A stretch of 64,000 nt of DNA from Pseudidiomarina donghaiensis. GTDB taxonomy: Bacteria > Pseudomonadota > Gammaproteobacteria > Enterobacterales > Alteromonadaceae. Where the stretch lies: contig NZ_FPCF01000001.1 of the NCBI RefSeq assembly GCF_900116895.1, forward strand, positions 1,054,001-1,118,000, given 5' to 3'. A model generated the notes under the pieces. It was not told the DNA's origin. It made no database searches and worked only from the letters and a program-made list of their open reading frames with translations. A program made the translations under genes and the position numbers. Shown here in pieces: positions 36,666-45,476 of this stretch; position 1 is the first letter of the stretch, and each line of letters opens with the position of its first letter.

Positions 36666-38723
36666 TTAATTCATTGCAAGCTTCTGCGCATCAATCATCG
36701 CAAAGCTTAAGGCCATGGTCTCTGTCAAATAAGGATCCGCAAGCTCTATATCTTCCGGAATATCCTCTGCAGCTTCCACTGGCTCCAACCCTAACCGCTT
36801 TAATCGCTCATTTGCACGGGCCAGTTTTTTCGCTTCTTCTTCAGCCTGTTCAGCTTCACGCTCAGCAAGCACTAAACTGACCCAAGTGCGATCTTTCTGC
36901 GCTTGATAGTCGGCAATATCCTCAAACACGTACTGAAATTCCGGGTTGTCTTGAATACGTTTATTGAGAGTTTCTTGCCACTTTGTAAAACTATCGACGG
37001 CAACAGTGCTTGTTGTCTCGTAATTCGCTGCAGGTAATTGATCCCATGGTAACGCGTTGTCTTGGCTGCTTTCACCAAACTCTTCAGCATCAATAACCGA
37101 AGGCATGATTAAATCAGGACTCACACCTCGTAACTGTGTGCTACCGCCGTTAATACGATAGAACTTGGCAATGGTAAATTGAACGCTACCTAGCTCATTG
37201 TCGTAGTTATCAAAAGGATACATCTGCAAAGCGCGATGATGCTGAACCGTGCCCTTACCATAGGTATTTTCGCCGACAACTATTGCACGTTGATAGTCTT
37301 GCAAAGCTGCAGCGAAAATTTCTGAAGCTGAAGCACTGTAACGATCGACCATGACGACTAACGGCCCGTCATAATAAACTTTGCCATCACGGTCGCCATT
37401 GATATCGCGGCGTTTGCGGTGATCTAAAATTTGAACCACCGGACCTTTATCAATAAATAAACCGGTTAAAGAAATAGCTTCAGACAGCGAACCCCCTCCG
37501 TTACCGCGTAGGTCAATGACAATGCCCTCCACGTCAGCTTGTTTGGCTTCGTCGATAAGCTTTTTGGTATCGTCGGTAAGACCGTTGTAAAAACCTGGAA
37601 TATTAATCACGCCAAGTTTACGCCCCGCATAATCGCCCGTTTCGGGTGACTCGATTTCTAATTTAGCCGCGCGGTCTTCAAGTTTGACCTTGTCGCGAAC
37701 AATCGCAATTTCTTTCGGTGCTGTACCGGCACTTTGATTTGCTTTCAAAACCTGTAACCGAACAGTTGAGCCTTTCGGCCCTTTAATAAGCTCTACAACC
37801 TCGTCTAAGCGCCAACCCACAATATCAACAAAATCATCGTCACCCTGCGCGACGCCAACAATTTTATCATCGACTGCAAGGTTGCCATTTTTATCCGCAG
37901 GGCCACCAGGTACAAGGCTACGTATCACGGTATAATCGTAATCGGCTTGCAGCACGGCACCAATTCCCTCGAGTGATAAGTTCATGTTCTGCTGAAACCG
38001 TTCAGCGTTGGCTGGCGACAAATAACTTGTGTGCGCTTCAACACTGCGCGCAAATGCGTTCATGACGGTCTGGAACACATCTTCACTGTTGGTTTGCGTT
38101 AATCTTTTTAGAGCACTGTTGTAACGCTTACCTAAAGTTTCAACCACTTCAGGCCAGCTTTTGCCTGTCATCGATAAATTCAAAGCATCGTATTTTACCC
38201 GTTGACGCCAAAGCTCATCGAGTTCCGCTTGGTTTTGCGCCCATGGCGCATCTTCGCGTTGGAAGTAATATTTGTCATCGGCTTTGGTAAAGTCGAATGG
38301 TTGCTCCGCATCAAGCAGTGACAATGCGTAGGTATAACGCTCAAATCGACGTTGCAGTGATTTGTCATACACGGAATATGCAGCATTTAGCTTACCGGTT
38401 AAAATCATATCGTCGAATAAATCGCGATATTCGCCTGCTTGATCTACATCTTTTTGCAACAAGAACATCTTATTGTAATCAAGCATATCTAAATAACGGT
38501 CTAGAATTTGCGCCGATAATGCATTGTCGAGTTGCATTTGCTTGAAATGATCGCGGGTGAAGAACCGAGCGACGCGGCCGCTTGCAACGCCATGCTGCTC
38601 TTCAGGTTGCAACTGTGGGAGCTCTTCAGGCGTGTGTGCTGGAGGAATTGCGATAGCTGTAGCACTGAATCCAACAGCTACACTAATCGCTAACGCAAAT
38701 TTAGACATCGCTCGCTTCGTCAT
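36666..38723 (-). CDS. prc: Tail-specific protease Prc (Tsp)
   Basis: A 685-residue periplasmic S41 protease with signal peptide (about 1-25, 'AIAIPPAHT'). It has the N-terminal helical vault domain, a PDZ domain ('SLEGIGAVLQADYDYTVIRSLVPGGPADKNG...DDKIVGV') and the catalytic region with Ser ('VDRYSASASEIFAAALQDY') and Lys ('GENTYGKGTVQ') of the Ser-Lys dyad, then a C-terminal domain. Prc trims penicillin-binding protein 3 and degrades MepS and misfolded proteins with apolar C-termini. It follows proQ by 12 bases, as in E. coli. Confidence 0.97.
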   Translation of the reverse strand: MTKRAMSKFALAISVAVGFSATAIAIPPAHTPEELPQLQPEEQHGVASGRVARFFTRDHFKQMQLDNALSAQILDRYLDMLDYNKMFLLQKDVDQAGEYRDLFDDMILTGKLNAAYSVYDKSLQRRFERYTYALSLLDAEQPFDFTKADDKYYFQREDAPWAQNQAELDELWRQRVKYDALNLSMTGKSWPEVVETLGKRYNSALKRLTQTNSEDVFQTVMNAFARSVEAHTSYLSPANAERFQQNMNLSLEGIGAVLQADYDYTVIRSLVPGGPADKNGNLAVDDKIVGVAQGDDDFVDIVGWRLDEVVELIKGPKGSTVRLQVLKANQSAGTAPKEIAIVRDKVKLEDRAAKLEIESPETGDYAGRKLGVINIPGFYNGLTDDTKKLIDEAKQADVEGIVIDLRGNGGGSLSEAISLTGLFIDKGPVVQILDHRKRRDINGDRDGKVYYDGPLVVMVDRYSASASEIFAAALQDYQRAIVVGENTYGKGTVQHHRALQMYPFDNYDNELGSVQFTIAKFYRINGGSTQLRGVSPDLIMPSVIDAEEFGESSQDNALPWDQLPAANYETTSTVAVDSFTKWQETLNKRIQDNPEFQYVFEDIADYQAQKDRTWVSLVLAEREAEQAEEEAKKLARANERLKRLGLEPVEAAEDIPEDIELADPYLTETMALSFAMIDAQKLAMN

Positions 38724-38735
38724 ACTTCACTACTC

Positions 38736-39419
38736 CTATTTCGTGACAAAAACTGCGCTTACCTTCACTTTGACCGTTAAACCATTTTGAAGTTGCACAT
38801 GAATATCGTCACGATCAATTTCGGTAACTTGACCGGCTACTGGCACTTTGCCTGCTTTCACTTGAACTTGCTGCCCTATCTGTAATTGGTCGTGCTGAGC
38901 TGCGGTTAAATTAACAGACGGCTTTGTTGCCTTAGCCGTACCTGTTGAATGGCGTTTAGCTGGGCTTTTCGCTCGTGCTTTGCGCGCCGCAGAAACATTC
39001 GCTTTTGGCTTGGCGTTATTATCACTGGCAGGCTTAGCGGCCGCCTGCTGTGCCTTTCGCTTTGTTGCTGCGCGCTCTGCGGCAGCAGCTTTCGACTCAG
39101 CCAACGCTTGCTCAGCATGTTGTTGATGATCGCCTTCAATAATACCGGCTTCAGCACCATCAAGATCAACACGCACGGCACCAACTTTCACTGCTCGTAG
39201 GTAACGCCAGCTATTGGTGTAGTGTCTCAATGCAGTACGAATACGGGTTTTACTTACTGTTTCGTCGTCTTTTAAACGCTCAGCTAACTCTTCAAAAATT
39301 CCAATTTTTAGCGGCTTCGCTTCACCTTCAAGCGAAAAGCACTCAGGGAATTTTTCAGCTAAATAAGCTATAACATCTTTGGTATTCGTTAACTTTTTAA
39401 CGTCAGTCGTCATCGTCAT
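38736..39419 (-). CDS. proQ: RNA chaperone ProQ
   Basis: A 227-residue RNA-binding protein with an N-terminal FinO/ProQ domain (about 8-125: 'IAYLAEKFPECFSLEGEAKPLKIGIFEELAERL', 'LRTALRHYTNSWRYLRAV'-type helices), an Ala/Lys-rich linker (about 125-170) and a C-terminal Tudor-like domain (about 175-227: 'GQQVQVKAGKVPVAGQVTEIDRDDIHVQLQNGLTVKVK'). It binds structured sRNAs and mRNA 3' ends. ATG codons at 39419 and 39413 are both possible; each overlaps the end of the upstream acidic gene. prc follows. Confidence 0.95.
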   Translation of the reverse strand: MTMTTDVKKLTNTKDVIAYLAEKFPECFSLEGEAKPLKIGIFEELAERLKDDETVSKTRIRTALRHYTNSWRYLRAVKVGAVRVDLDGAEAGIIEGDHQQHAEQALAESKAAAAERAATKRKAQQAAAKPASDNNAKPKANVSAARKARAKSPAKRHSTGTAKATKPSVNLTAAQHDQLQIGQQVQVKAGKVPVAGQVTEIDRDDIHVQLQNGLTVKVKVSAVFVTK

Positions 39420-39696
39420 TAAATTCCTGCTGACGTACGTCAGCTAGTTGATCCATTATGTAGGCTTGCATTTCATCGCTATCAAGAGCTAATAACTCTG
39501 GATTTTCTATCCACTCAAATAGCGTCCGTCTTACTACTTCTTCTAATTGTTCCATTGTATCGTCAGGGTCACTGTAATCGACAATATAATGCAACATTTC
39601 ATTCATTTGGTCGGTTGCGGCCTCTTCGTCACCTTCAAAAAAAGCCATATCGCCATAGCTGACCAGGTAAGCATAAATATCGAAATCACTGTACAT
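39403..39696 (-). CDS. Acidic 97-residue protein of unknown function, coupled to proQ
   Basis: A 97-residue, strongly acidic protein: begins MYSDFDIYAYLVSYG, continues with 'GDEEAATDQMNEMLHYIVDYSDPDDTMEQLEEVVRRTLFEWIENPEL' and ends in a DDDD tail. Predicted mostly helical, no signal peptide or membrane segment. I do not recognise the family. Its last bases overlap the proQ start by up to 17 bases (the GATGACGAC run encodes both the acidic tail and the ProQ start), so translation is coupled. It takes a place between msrC and proQ that has no gene in E. coli. Confidence 0.8.
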   Translation of the reverse strand: MYSDFDIYAYLVSYGDMAFFEGDEEAATDQMNEMLHYIVDYSDPDDTMEQLEEVVRRTLFEWIENPELLALDSDEMQAYIMDQLADVRQQEFNDDDD

Positions 39697-39710
39697 GTGT
39701 GATATCTACC

Positions 39711-40175
39711 CTATGCTGGCCAGTTTAAGGTTTCAATAAAGCGACCTATTTGACTTAACCCCGCCGCATCTTCTTCGCTGAACCGCCCTACCGTTGGGCT
39801 GTCGAGGTCAAATACCCCAACCACAACGTCATTCACGATTAACGGCACAACCACCTCAGAGTTTGAGGCTGAGTCGCACGCAATGTGCCCCGCAAAATCA
39901 TGCACATCAATAACGCGTTGCGTAGTGCGCGTTGCCGCTGCGGTACCGCAAACGCCTTTACCGAAGGCAATACGTAAGCAGGCTACTTTCCCTTGAAAAG
40001 GCCCTAAAACAAGAGTGTCAGGCTCACGAGTTAAGTAAAACCCCACCCAGTTCACATCTGCTAATGTGTCGTAAACTAATGCTGATAAATTGCTTAAATT
40101 AGCAATGAGATCAGGCTCGCCAGCTGTAATAGCCTTGGCTTGTTCGAGTAGCAAATTATAATCAGTGTTATTCAT
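39711..40175 (-). CDS. msrC: Free methionine-(R)-sulfoxide reductase MsrC (GAF domain)
   Basis: A 154-residue single GAF domain protein (YebR/fRMsr). It reduces free Met-R-sulfoxide. Key parts: 'WVGFYLTREPDTLVLGPFQGKVACLRIAFGKGVCGTAAATRTTQRVIDVHDFAGHIACDSASNSEVVVPLI' with the three conserved Cys (ACLRI, GVCG, ACDS) used in catalysis, and 'GVFDLDSPTVGRFSEEDAAGL'. Length is normal. Gene order msrC-proQ-prc matches E. coli yebR-proQ-prc. Confidence 0.96.
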   Translation of the reverse strand: MNNTDYNLLLEQAKAITAGEPDLIANLSNLSALVYDTLADVNWVGFYLTREPDTLVLGPFQGKVACLRIAFGKGVCGTAAATRTTQRVIDVHDFAGHIACDSASNSEVVVPLIVNDVVVGVFDLDSPTVGRFSEEDAAGLSQIGRFIETLNWPA

Positions 40176-40181
40176 AAACAG

Positions 40182-40478
40182 CTACGAGCTCGCTTCTTGA
40201 TTATTGTTTAAAGGAAAGCTTGCGATTGTTTGTTCGCCTTTTATGTCAGCTTTCATTGCGCGTTTTGTGCGGGTTACCAGCTGGCCGTCAGATCCAATAC
40301 GGAAAGCTTCTTCAGAGGGGCGGTATTTTGCTTGATACGCCATAACTAACTGAATGCAGTGTTCGCGTTGTTGCTCAGTTAACTTTGCCCCATCAGGCCA
40401 CTTACCTAATTCAACCGCCTGAATAAGCCGTTCAAAGGTTTCTGGACTAATGGATGACACCAAATCATTAAACTGCAT
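40182..40478 (-). CDS. YeaC/DUF1315 family protein
   Basis: A 98-residue protein with the DUF1315 pattern: 'TFERLIQAVELGKWPDGAKLTEQQREHCIQLVMAYQAKY' . The family is small, soluble, widespread in gammaproteobacteria and without known function. It lies one base after the zinc-ribbon gene and 6 bases before msrC, so it belongs to the msrC-proQ-prc transcription unit. Confidence 0.88.
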   Translation of the reverse strand: MQFNDLVSSISPETFERLIQAVELGKWPDGAKLTEQQREHCIQLVMAYQAKYRPSEEAFRIGSDGQLVTRTKRAMKADIKGEQTIASFPLNNNQEASS

Positions 40479-40808
40479 TTATCGCGGCTTCCTTTTAATC
40501 AAGACTAATCTGACGCGATTGACAATAAACCAAACCACGCCAACTATCATCAAGCCGTAAGCCGAGTTAGCTTGCCAACTACCCGGTAACGGCTGTTGAA
40601 TAAAATAATAAGTAAACGCTGCAATAGCGATAAGCAAGGCGAGCATAGACTGACCAATAACTTTTTCGCGCTTGGCCATCATGACACGATGCCACTCGCG
40701 ATCACGTTCTTCAGGCGTCAAACCAGTTAATTTAAAGTCACAATGTGGGCAGTTGGTTGCTTTGTCAGACACCCGCTTAGAGCACGAAGGGCATTGAATA
40801 AGCGCCAT
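40479..40808 (-). CDS. Zinc-ribbon membrane protein
   Basis: A 109-residue protein starting at MALIQCPSC. The N-terminal zinc ribbon has CPSC and CPHC pairs (residues 6-9 and 19-22), then a charged segment and two membrane helices (about 53-71 and 82-100). The frame is open for 54 more codons upstream, but those run into the terminator of the next gene and are not protein-like, so the ATG at 40808 was chosen. Function unknown; zinc-ribbon plus membrane helices is a common small-protein layout. First gene of the yeaC-msrC-proQ-prc unit. Confidence 0.82.
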   Translation of the reverse strand: MALIQCPSCSKRVSDKATNCPHCDFKLTGLTPEERDREWHRVMMAKREKVIGQSMLALLIAIAAFTYYFIQQPLPGSWQANSAYGLMIVGVVWFIVNRVRLVLIKRKPR

Positions 40809-40891
40809 GTAAACCTCGGTTACGTCACAGTAGAATAGGCAATATAAGGGATCTGGCCGGAAATTCAAGCTGTGTAAGGGTTTTAAAAAAA

Positions 40892-40917
40892 AACAAACCC
40901 GCCGAAGCGGGCTTGTT
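40892..40917 (-). terminator. Terminator after the alanine symporter gene
   Basis: AACAAACCCGC (40892-40902) pairs with GCGGGCTTGTT (40907-40917), one A/C mismatch. On the minus strand the loop is C(TTCG)G, a very stable tetraloop, and a run of nine T follows. It starts 16 bases past the symporter stop. Confidence 0.93.
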
Positions 40918-40932
40918 CGATGAGGTATTCGC

Positions 40933-42618
40933 TTAATCTTTCGCGCTTTTTTCTTTATGCTCAGCGTCAAAATCTTGCCAATAAGCTTTGACCGTATCTT
41001 TCATTTCGCGCCGCAATAACACAATACCTAGCAAGTTCGGTAGTGTCATCAGCACAATGGCGACATAAGACAACGTCCATACTAGCGTGGTGTCTGCAAA
41101 CGAAGCCACAAAGAAGCCAGCAACGTAAATAATTCGATACGGCATGACCCCACGTTGGCCAACTAAATAAACCACGGCACGGTCGCCATAATAGGACCAA
41201 GCAATTGCCGTTGAGAAGGCAAATAACAGTAAGCTAATTGGAATAATGTATTCACCTGGCTGGCCTAAGAAGCCCATACTAAAAGCTTTAGCGGTTAATG
41301 CCGCAGAATGTAGCAAGGAATCCCCGACAATAACGATATCTTCTTTCTTGAGCTGCCCATTTTCGATGCGTAGCACACCTGTGTATGGGTCTTCGCCAGC
41401 AACAATAAAGCGCACGTTTTCGGCAACAGAACGCGCGTGCAATAAGGTGTAGCCATTACTCACCGCTTTACCGTCGCGCACTGTAATACTGCCTGTGAAT
41501 TTTTCGATGGTATTCTGCTCGGTACCATTTAAGTAATGATAGAGCGCCTCGCGGTCTACTTCATTCGCATCAGAATAGTTACCAGCCACAATTTCTAGAT
41601 CAGTACGCGAAAAGGTGTTTTCGTGTTTCTGTGACCAAACCCCAGAGGACAGGATAACCAAGCCGGTTAAGGTACAGATAATAATGGTGTCGATGAATGG
41701 CTCAAGAATTGACACCATACCTTCAGACACTGGCTCATCTGCGCGTGCCGAGGCATGAGCAATGGGCGCTGAACCCTGCCCAGCTTCGTTTGAGAACAAG
41801 CCACGGTTAACGCCACGGTTAAACGCATACGCAAAGGTTGCACCTAAGAAACCACCTGTGGCTGCAGAACCAGTGAATGCATCGGTGAAAATAGCGGCAA
41901 ATGATGGCCCGATTTGGTCAAGGTTATACAAAATAACACTCAGCGAGCCAAGCACGTACAGCACACCCATAATAGGTACAATTTTTGACGTTACCGCGGC
42001 AATACGCGTAATACCGCCAATAATGACCAAGGCTAACAAGATAGACAGCACACCACCGACAACCATGGGCTCGAAGCCAAAGCTCATTTCCATGCTCTGT
42101 GCAATGTTGTTAATTTGCGGCATATTACCGGTGCCAAACGAGCTAATAATCGTGGCAATGGCAAAAATCACCGCCAACCACTTCATGTTTAAGCGGCGGT
42201 CCATGTAATACATGGGGCCACCGGCCATGGTACCGTCTTCGGTTTGTACGCGATATTTATGCGACAAGGTCACTTCAACAAACTTGGTCGTCATACCCAA
42301 GAATGCGGTAATCCACATCCAGAATAGAGCCGCTGGGCCACCAAGGAATATCGCTAACGCAACGCCACCAATGTTACCCGTACCGACGGTACCAGAAAGC
42401 GCGGTTGATAACGCTTGAAAATGGCTGGTATCGCCTTGCGCGCCCTTTTTGGTGAACTTGCCAGTAACGACTTTCCAGGCATGACTGAAAAATCGAATTT
42501 GCGGAAAGCCTAGGTAGAGTGTGAAAAATAAACCTACCCCCAAAAGAATATACGGGAAGTAAGCTGCTGAACCTAAGTAGCTGTCAAGCAGCAATAAAAA
42601 GTTGTTAATCGCTTCCAA
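40933..42618 (-). CDS. Sodium:alanine symporter (AGCS family) with an extra soluble insert
   Basis: A 561-residue membrane transporter that takes up alanine or glycine with sodium. AGCS markers: '[50 protein letters not shown]', '[12 protein letters not shown]', '[23 protein letters not shown]' and '[22 protein letters not shown]'. Usual members are about 450-480 residues. Here a hydrophilic insert of about 105 residues (330-435) lies between two helices, containing '[29 protein letters not shown]'. The insert would be on one face of the membrane; its role is unknown. Confidence 0.94.
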   Translation of the reverse strand: MEAINNFLLLLDSYLGSAAYFPYILLGVGLFFTLYLGFPQIRFFSHAWKVVTGKFTKKGAQGDTSHFQALSTALSGTVGTGNIGGVALAIFLGGPAALFWMWITAFLGMTTKFVEVTLSHKYRVQTEDGTMAGGPMYYMDRRLNMKWLAVIFAIATIISSFGTGNMPQINNIAQSMEMSFGFEPMVVGGVLSILLALVIIGGITRIAAVTSKIVPIMGVLYVLGSLSVILYNLDQIGPSFAAIFTDAFTGSAATGGFLGATFAYAFNRGVNRGLFSNEAGQGSAPIAHASARADEPVSEGMVSILEPFIDTIIICTLTGLVILSSGVWSQKHENTFSRTDLEIVAGNYSDANEVDREALYHYLNGTEQNTIEKFTGSITVRDGKAVSNGYTLLHARSVAENVRFIVAGEDPYTGVLRIENGQLKKEDIVIVGDSLLHSAALTAKAFSMGFLGQPGEYIIPISLLLFAFSTAIAWSYYGDRAVVYLVGQRGVMPYRIIYVAGFFVASFADTTLVWTLSYVAIVLMTLPNLLGIVLLRREMKDTVKAYWQDFDAEHKEKSAKD

Positions 42619-42664
42619 GGTGTCCCCCTTGTGGAATTATTATTGTTGTTGTTCGCATTTAACC

Positions 42665-42693
42665 TAGCTTGCGCAGCTTAACTGCGCAAGCTA
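42665..42693 (-). terminator. Strong hairpin spanning the M14 peptidase stop codon
   Basis: TAGCTTGCGCAG (42665-42676) pairs perfectly with CTGCGCAAGCTA (42682-42693) around CTTAA. The peptidase stop codon lies at 42678-42680 in the loop. No T tract follows on the minus strand, so it may be an mRNA-stabilising or weak termination hairpin. Confidence 0.55.
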
Positions 42694-43808
42694 TTTGCGA
42701 TACCGTATATTGCGCTCAATACATCAGCACCGAATTGTTGACTACGGTTTGCCGACCAACCAAAGTCGACATCAGGCAAGTTCGCATTATCTTTGAATGG
42801 CATTTCCAAAGTAAATGCTAAACAGTTAAAGCGCTCGCTGACTGCGTTGCTTGCCACGGTTAAATTAGCTTCGCCTGGCTTATCAACTTCGTACCCGTGC
42901 TCGACTTGGAACTCTGGTGTAATCGATAAAAGAATTTGTTTAAACTTCTCACCCACTTGGTGCATTTCATCTGTGTAACTAGGCACCCCTTCGCAACCGG
43001 CTAAGAAGTTGTAAGGCAAGGCTTCGTCGCCATGTACATCTAGATAAAAATCGACGCCAGTTTCTTGCATTGCTTGCAGCACATAATAAACTTCTGGGCT
43101 TTTTTCTAAAGTCGGTTCAGCCCATTCGCGATTTAAGTTCACACCCACCGCATTGGTGCGTAAATGGCCGCGAACACTGCCGTCTGGGTTCATGTTTGGA
43201 ACCACATAAAATACGTTACTTTCTAGCAGCTTGCGCGCGGTTCCGTCTTCGTCATCTAATAATCGACTGAGCAAGCCCTCAATAAACCACTCCGCCATTG
43301 ACTCACCTGGATGTTGTCGCGCGGTTATCCAAATTTTCTTCTTCTGGTCATCGGGTTCGCCAATAACCAATAAATTCATGTCGCGACCATCTAAAGTTGG
43401 CCCCAATAATACGTGTTGGCATTCAATGGATTGCTGCGCCCATTGAATTAAGTCTTGATGACGCTCATACGAGTATGGCGTGAAGTACGCGTAATAAACG
43501 CTTTCTTGATCAGGAGAGTGACGAATGATCAGTTCTTTACCATTGAATTCAGTCGGTACACGAAACCAGTTTTCGCGGTCGTACGAAGCTAGCGCGGCAT
43601 ATTCTTTCCAGCCGTCTGGGTATGCTGATTGGCCGGCGTTGTTTATGTGCATAACATGTTCAACGCCCGGTTCGCCATATAGTTTGAAATGAAACCATTG
43701 GTAAAAATCTGATTGATTATCTTTGCGAATAGCTAATTGAATATTGTCGGGTGTATTGGCTTCAATGACTTCAATGTTACCGCTGTCAAATTGGGCAGTA
43801 ATAAACAT
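42678..43808 (-). CDS. M14 family cytosolic zinc carboxypeptidase (CCP-like)
   Basis: A 376-residue metallocarboxypeptidase. ATG 43808 follows AAGGAG by 6 bases; the longer open frame upstream lacks a ribosome-binding site. An N-terminal beta-sandwich domain (about 1-115, 'YQWFHFKLYGEPGVEHVMHINNAG') precedes the M14 fold, as in cytosolic carboxypeptidase (AGTPBP/CCP6-like) proteins. Zinc ligands H166 and E169 (HPGES) and H259 (DVHGDE), 'NPDGSVRGHLRTN...NLNREW' for substrate binding, and catalytic E335 (FTLEMPFKD) are present. It probably trims C-terminal residues from peptides inside the cell. Confidence 0.93.
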   Translation of the reverse strand: MFITAQFDSGNIEVIEANTPDNIQLAIRKDNQSDFYQWFHFKLYGEPGVEHVMHINNAGQSAYPDGWKEYAALASYDRENWFRVPTEFNGKELIIRHSPDQESVYYAYFTPYSYERHQDLIQWAQQSIECQHVLLGPTLDGRDMNLLVIGEPDDQKKKIWITARQHPGESMAEWFIEGLLSRLLDDEDGTARKLLESNVFYVVPNMNPDGSVRGHLRTNAVGVNLNREWAEPTLEKSPEVYYVLQAMQETGVDFYLDVHGDEALPYNFLAGCEGVPSYTDEMHQVGEKFKQILLSITPEFQVEHGYEVDKPGEANLTVASNAVSERFNCLAFTLEMPFKDNANLPDVDFGWSANRSQQFGADVLSAIYGIANSLRS

Positions 43809-43850
43809 GAAAGCTCCTTGTTGTTTTGTTTTTATAAAATACGGGAAAAA

Positions 43851-43876
43851 CAAAAGCGCCTAATTAGGCGCTTTTG
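43851..43876 (-). terminator. Terminator after the GAPDH gene
   Basis: CAAAAGCGCCTAA (43851-43863) and TTAGGCGCTTTTG (43864-43876) form a perfect 26-base palindrome, 10 bases beyond the GAPDH stop, followed by TTTTT on the minus strand. Confidence 0.88.
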
Positions 43877-43885
43877 TGAAAGGAA

Positions 43886-45331
43886 TTACTTAGGCAGGTT
43901 CAACAATTGCTGACCAGCCATTTGTTCAGCAACACGAATAACCTGGCAGCTATAACCAAATTCATTGTCGTACCAAACATAAAGCACAGCGCGGTCTTCA
44001 TCAACAATGGTTGCTTGTGAATCAACAACGCCGGCATAACGTGAACCAACTAAGTCAGTTGAAACAATTTCAGTTGACGCTGTGAAGTCGATTTGAGCCT
44101 GTAACTCCGAGTGCAAAGCACGATCTTTCAAAAAGTCGTTTAAGCCTTCTTTGCTCGTCGCTTTGTTCAAGTTCAAGTTCATAATTGCCATAGAAACGTT
44201 CGGCGTCGGAACACGAATTGCGTTACCCGTTAGTTTGCCAGCTAGCTCAGGTAATGCTTTCGCTACCGCTTTTGCTGCGCCTGTTGAGGTCAGTACCATG
44301 TTTAATGGCGCTGAACGGCCACGACGTTCGGCTTTATGGTAGTTGTCGATTAAGTTTTGATCGTTAGTGTATGAGTGTACGGTTTCAACGTGACCATTAC
44401 GAATGCCGTACTCGTCATTGATCACTTTCAATACTGGAGTAATTGCATTGGTGGTGCAGCTAGCCGCACTTACAATTAAGTCTTCCGGCAAAATATCCGT
44501 GTGATTCACACCGTAAACAATATTCTTAATGTCACCTTTTGATGGTGCAGTTAACAATACTTTCTTCACACCTTTAGATTTTAGGTGCAAACCTAAGCCT
44601 GCTTCGTCTTTCCAAATACCGGTGTTGTCGATAACGATGGCATCGTTAATGCCGTATTGCGTGTAATCAACTTGGTCTGGGCCATCGGAGTAAATAACTT
44701 TAATACTGGTACCGTTGGCTTTAATTGCTGAGTTTTCATGGTCAATAGTAATAGAACCATTGAACGGCCCATGAATTGAGTCACGACGCAATAAGCTGGC
44801 ACGCTTTTCAAGGTCGCCATCACGCCCGCCACGGACAACTATGGCGCGTAAACGCATTTTGTTGTTGCTACCATTACGCTCAATAAGCAAGCGCGCCAAT
44901 AAGCGGCCAATACGCCCAAAACCATAAAGAACGATATCTTGTGGAGCAATTTCATCGGCTTTGTCGACAATATCAACTAATTCGCGCTGCAAGTAGGCTT
45001 CAATGCTATCGCCCTTGCCTGCGTCTTTGTGCAAGTAATTAAAGGCTAGTTTACCAAGGTCAACGCGCGCCGGCGCTAGTTTCATTTTGCTCAGTGCTTC
45101 AATAAATGGGAAGCTTTCGCGCAAGCGTAATTTTACACCTTCATGGCGACGAATCAGGCGGTGTGCCTTGATGATATTAATGGTATCGACATTCAACAGA
45201 GAGCGTCCGTAAACCAAAATTTCTACACCATAGTTGCGATACAGACGACCAATGATTGGCTGCATCATCTCGGCATATTCTTGGCGCTCCTGCCAACTCG
45301 CTAAGGTTATATCCTGTTGCTGATCACTCAT
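43886..45331 (-). CDS. gap: Glyceraldehyde-3-phosphate dehydrogenase with N-terminal extension
   Basis: A 481-residue GAPDH; normal enzymes have about 335. Residues 1-130 form an extra helical, charged extension. The NAD(P) fold starts at 'LYGFGRIGR' (135-143); the catalytic Cys is C292 in SAASCTTNA, and the catalytic His is in 'VETVHSYTNDQ'. The residues after the second beta strand are 'VVRGGRD' (165-171) where NAD-using GapA has an Asp (ND/NDL), so cofactor use may differ. The gene diverges from pyruvate kinase. In an amino-acid-using marine organism a gluconeogenic role is plausible. Confidence 0.94.
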   Translation of the reverse strand: MSDQQQDITLASWQERQEYAEMMQPIIGRLYRNYGVEILVYGRSLLNVDTINIIKAHRLIRRHEGVKLRLRESFPFIEALSKMKLAPARVDLGKLAFNYLHKDAGKGDSIEAYLQRELVDIVDKADEIAPQDIVLYGFGRIGRLLARLLIERNGSNNKMRLRAIVVRGGRDGDLEKRASLLRRDSIHGPFNGSITIDHENSAIKANGTSIKVIYSDGPDQVDYTQYGINDAIVIDNTGIWKDEAGLGLHLKSKGVKKVLLTAPSKGDIKNIVYGVNHTDILPEDLIVSAASCTTNAITPVLKVINDEYGIRNGHVETVHSYTNDQNLIDNYHKAERRGRSAPLNMVLTSTGAAKAVAKALPELAGKLTGNAIRVPTPNVSMAIMNLNLNKATSKEGLNDFLKDRALHSELQAQIDFTASTEIVSTDLVGSRYAGVVDSQATIVDEDRAVLYVWYDNEFGYSCQVIRVAEQMAGQQLLNLPK

Positions 45332-45414
45332 GAGGTTACCTTTATGTTACGTAAATTTAACGGTTGCATGAAAATTGGCGGCTATTGTACTTAATTACGT
45401 CGCCAAGCGCTAGA

Positions 45415-45447
45415 TTGACTGTAACTGTGCTGACTGCATGGTATAAT
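45415..45447 (+). promoter_or_regulatory. Candidate promoter region for pyk
   Basis: A consensus -10 TATAAT (45442-45447) lies 29 bases before the pyk ATG. A TTGACT is at 45415-45420 but is 21 bases away, longer than the best spacer, so the true -35 may be a weak one at 16-18 bases. Confidence 0.5.
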
Positions 45448-45476
45448 TTGGACACACAAAACTGAGGAGTAAAATC

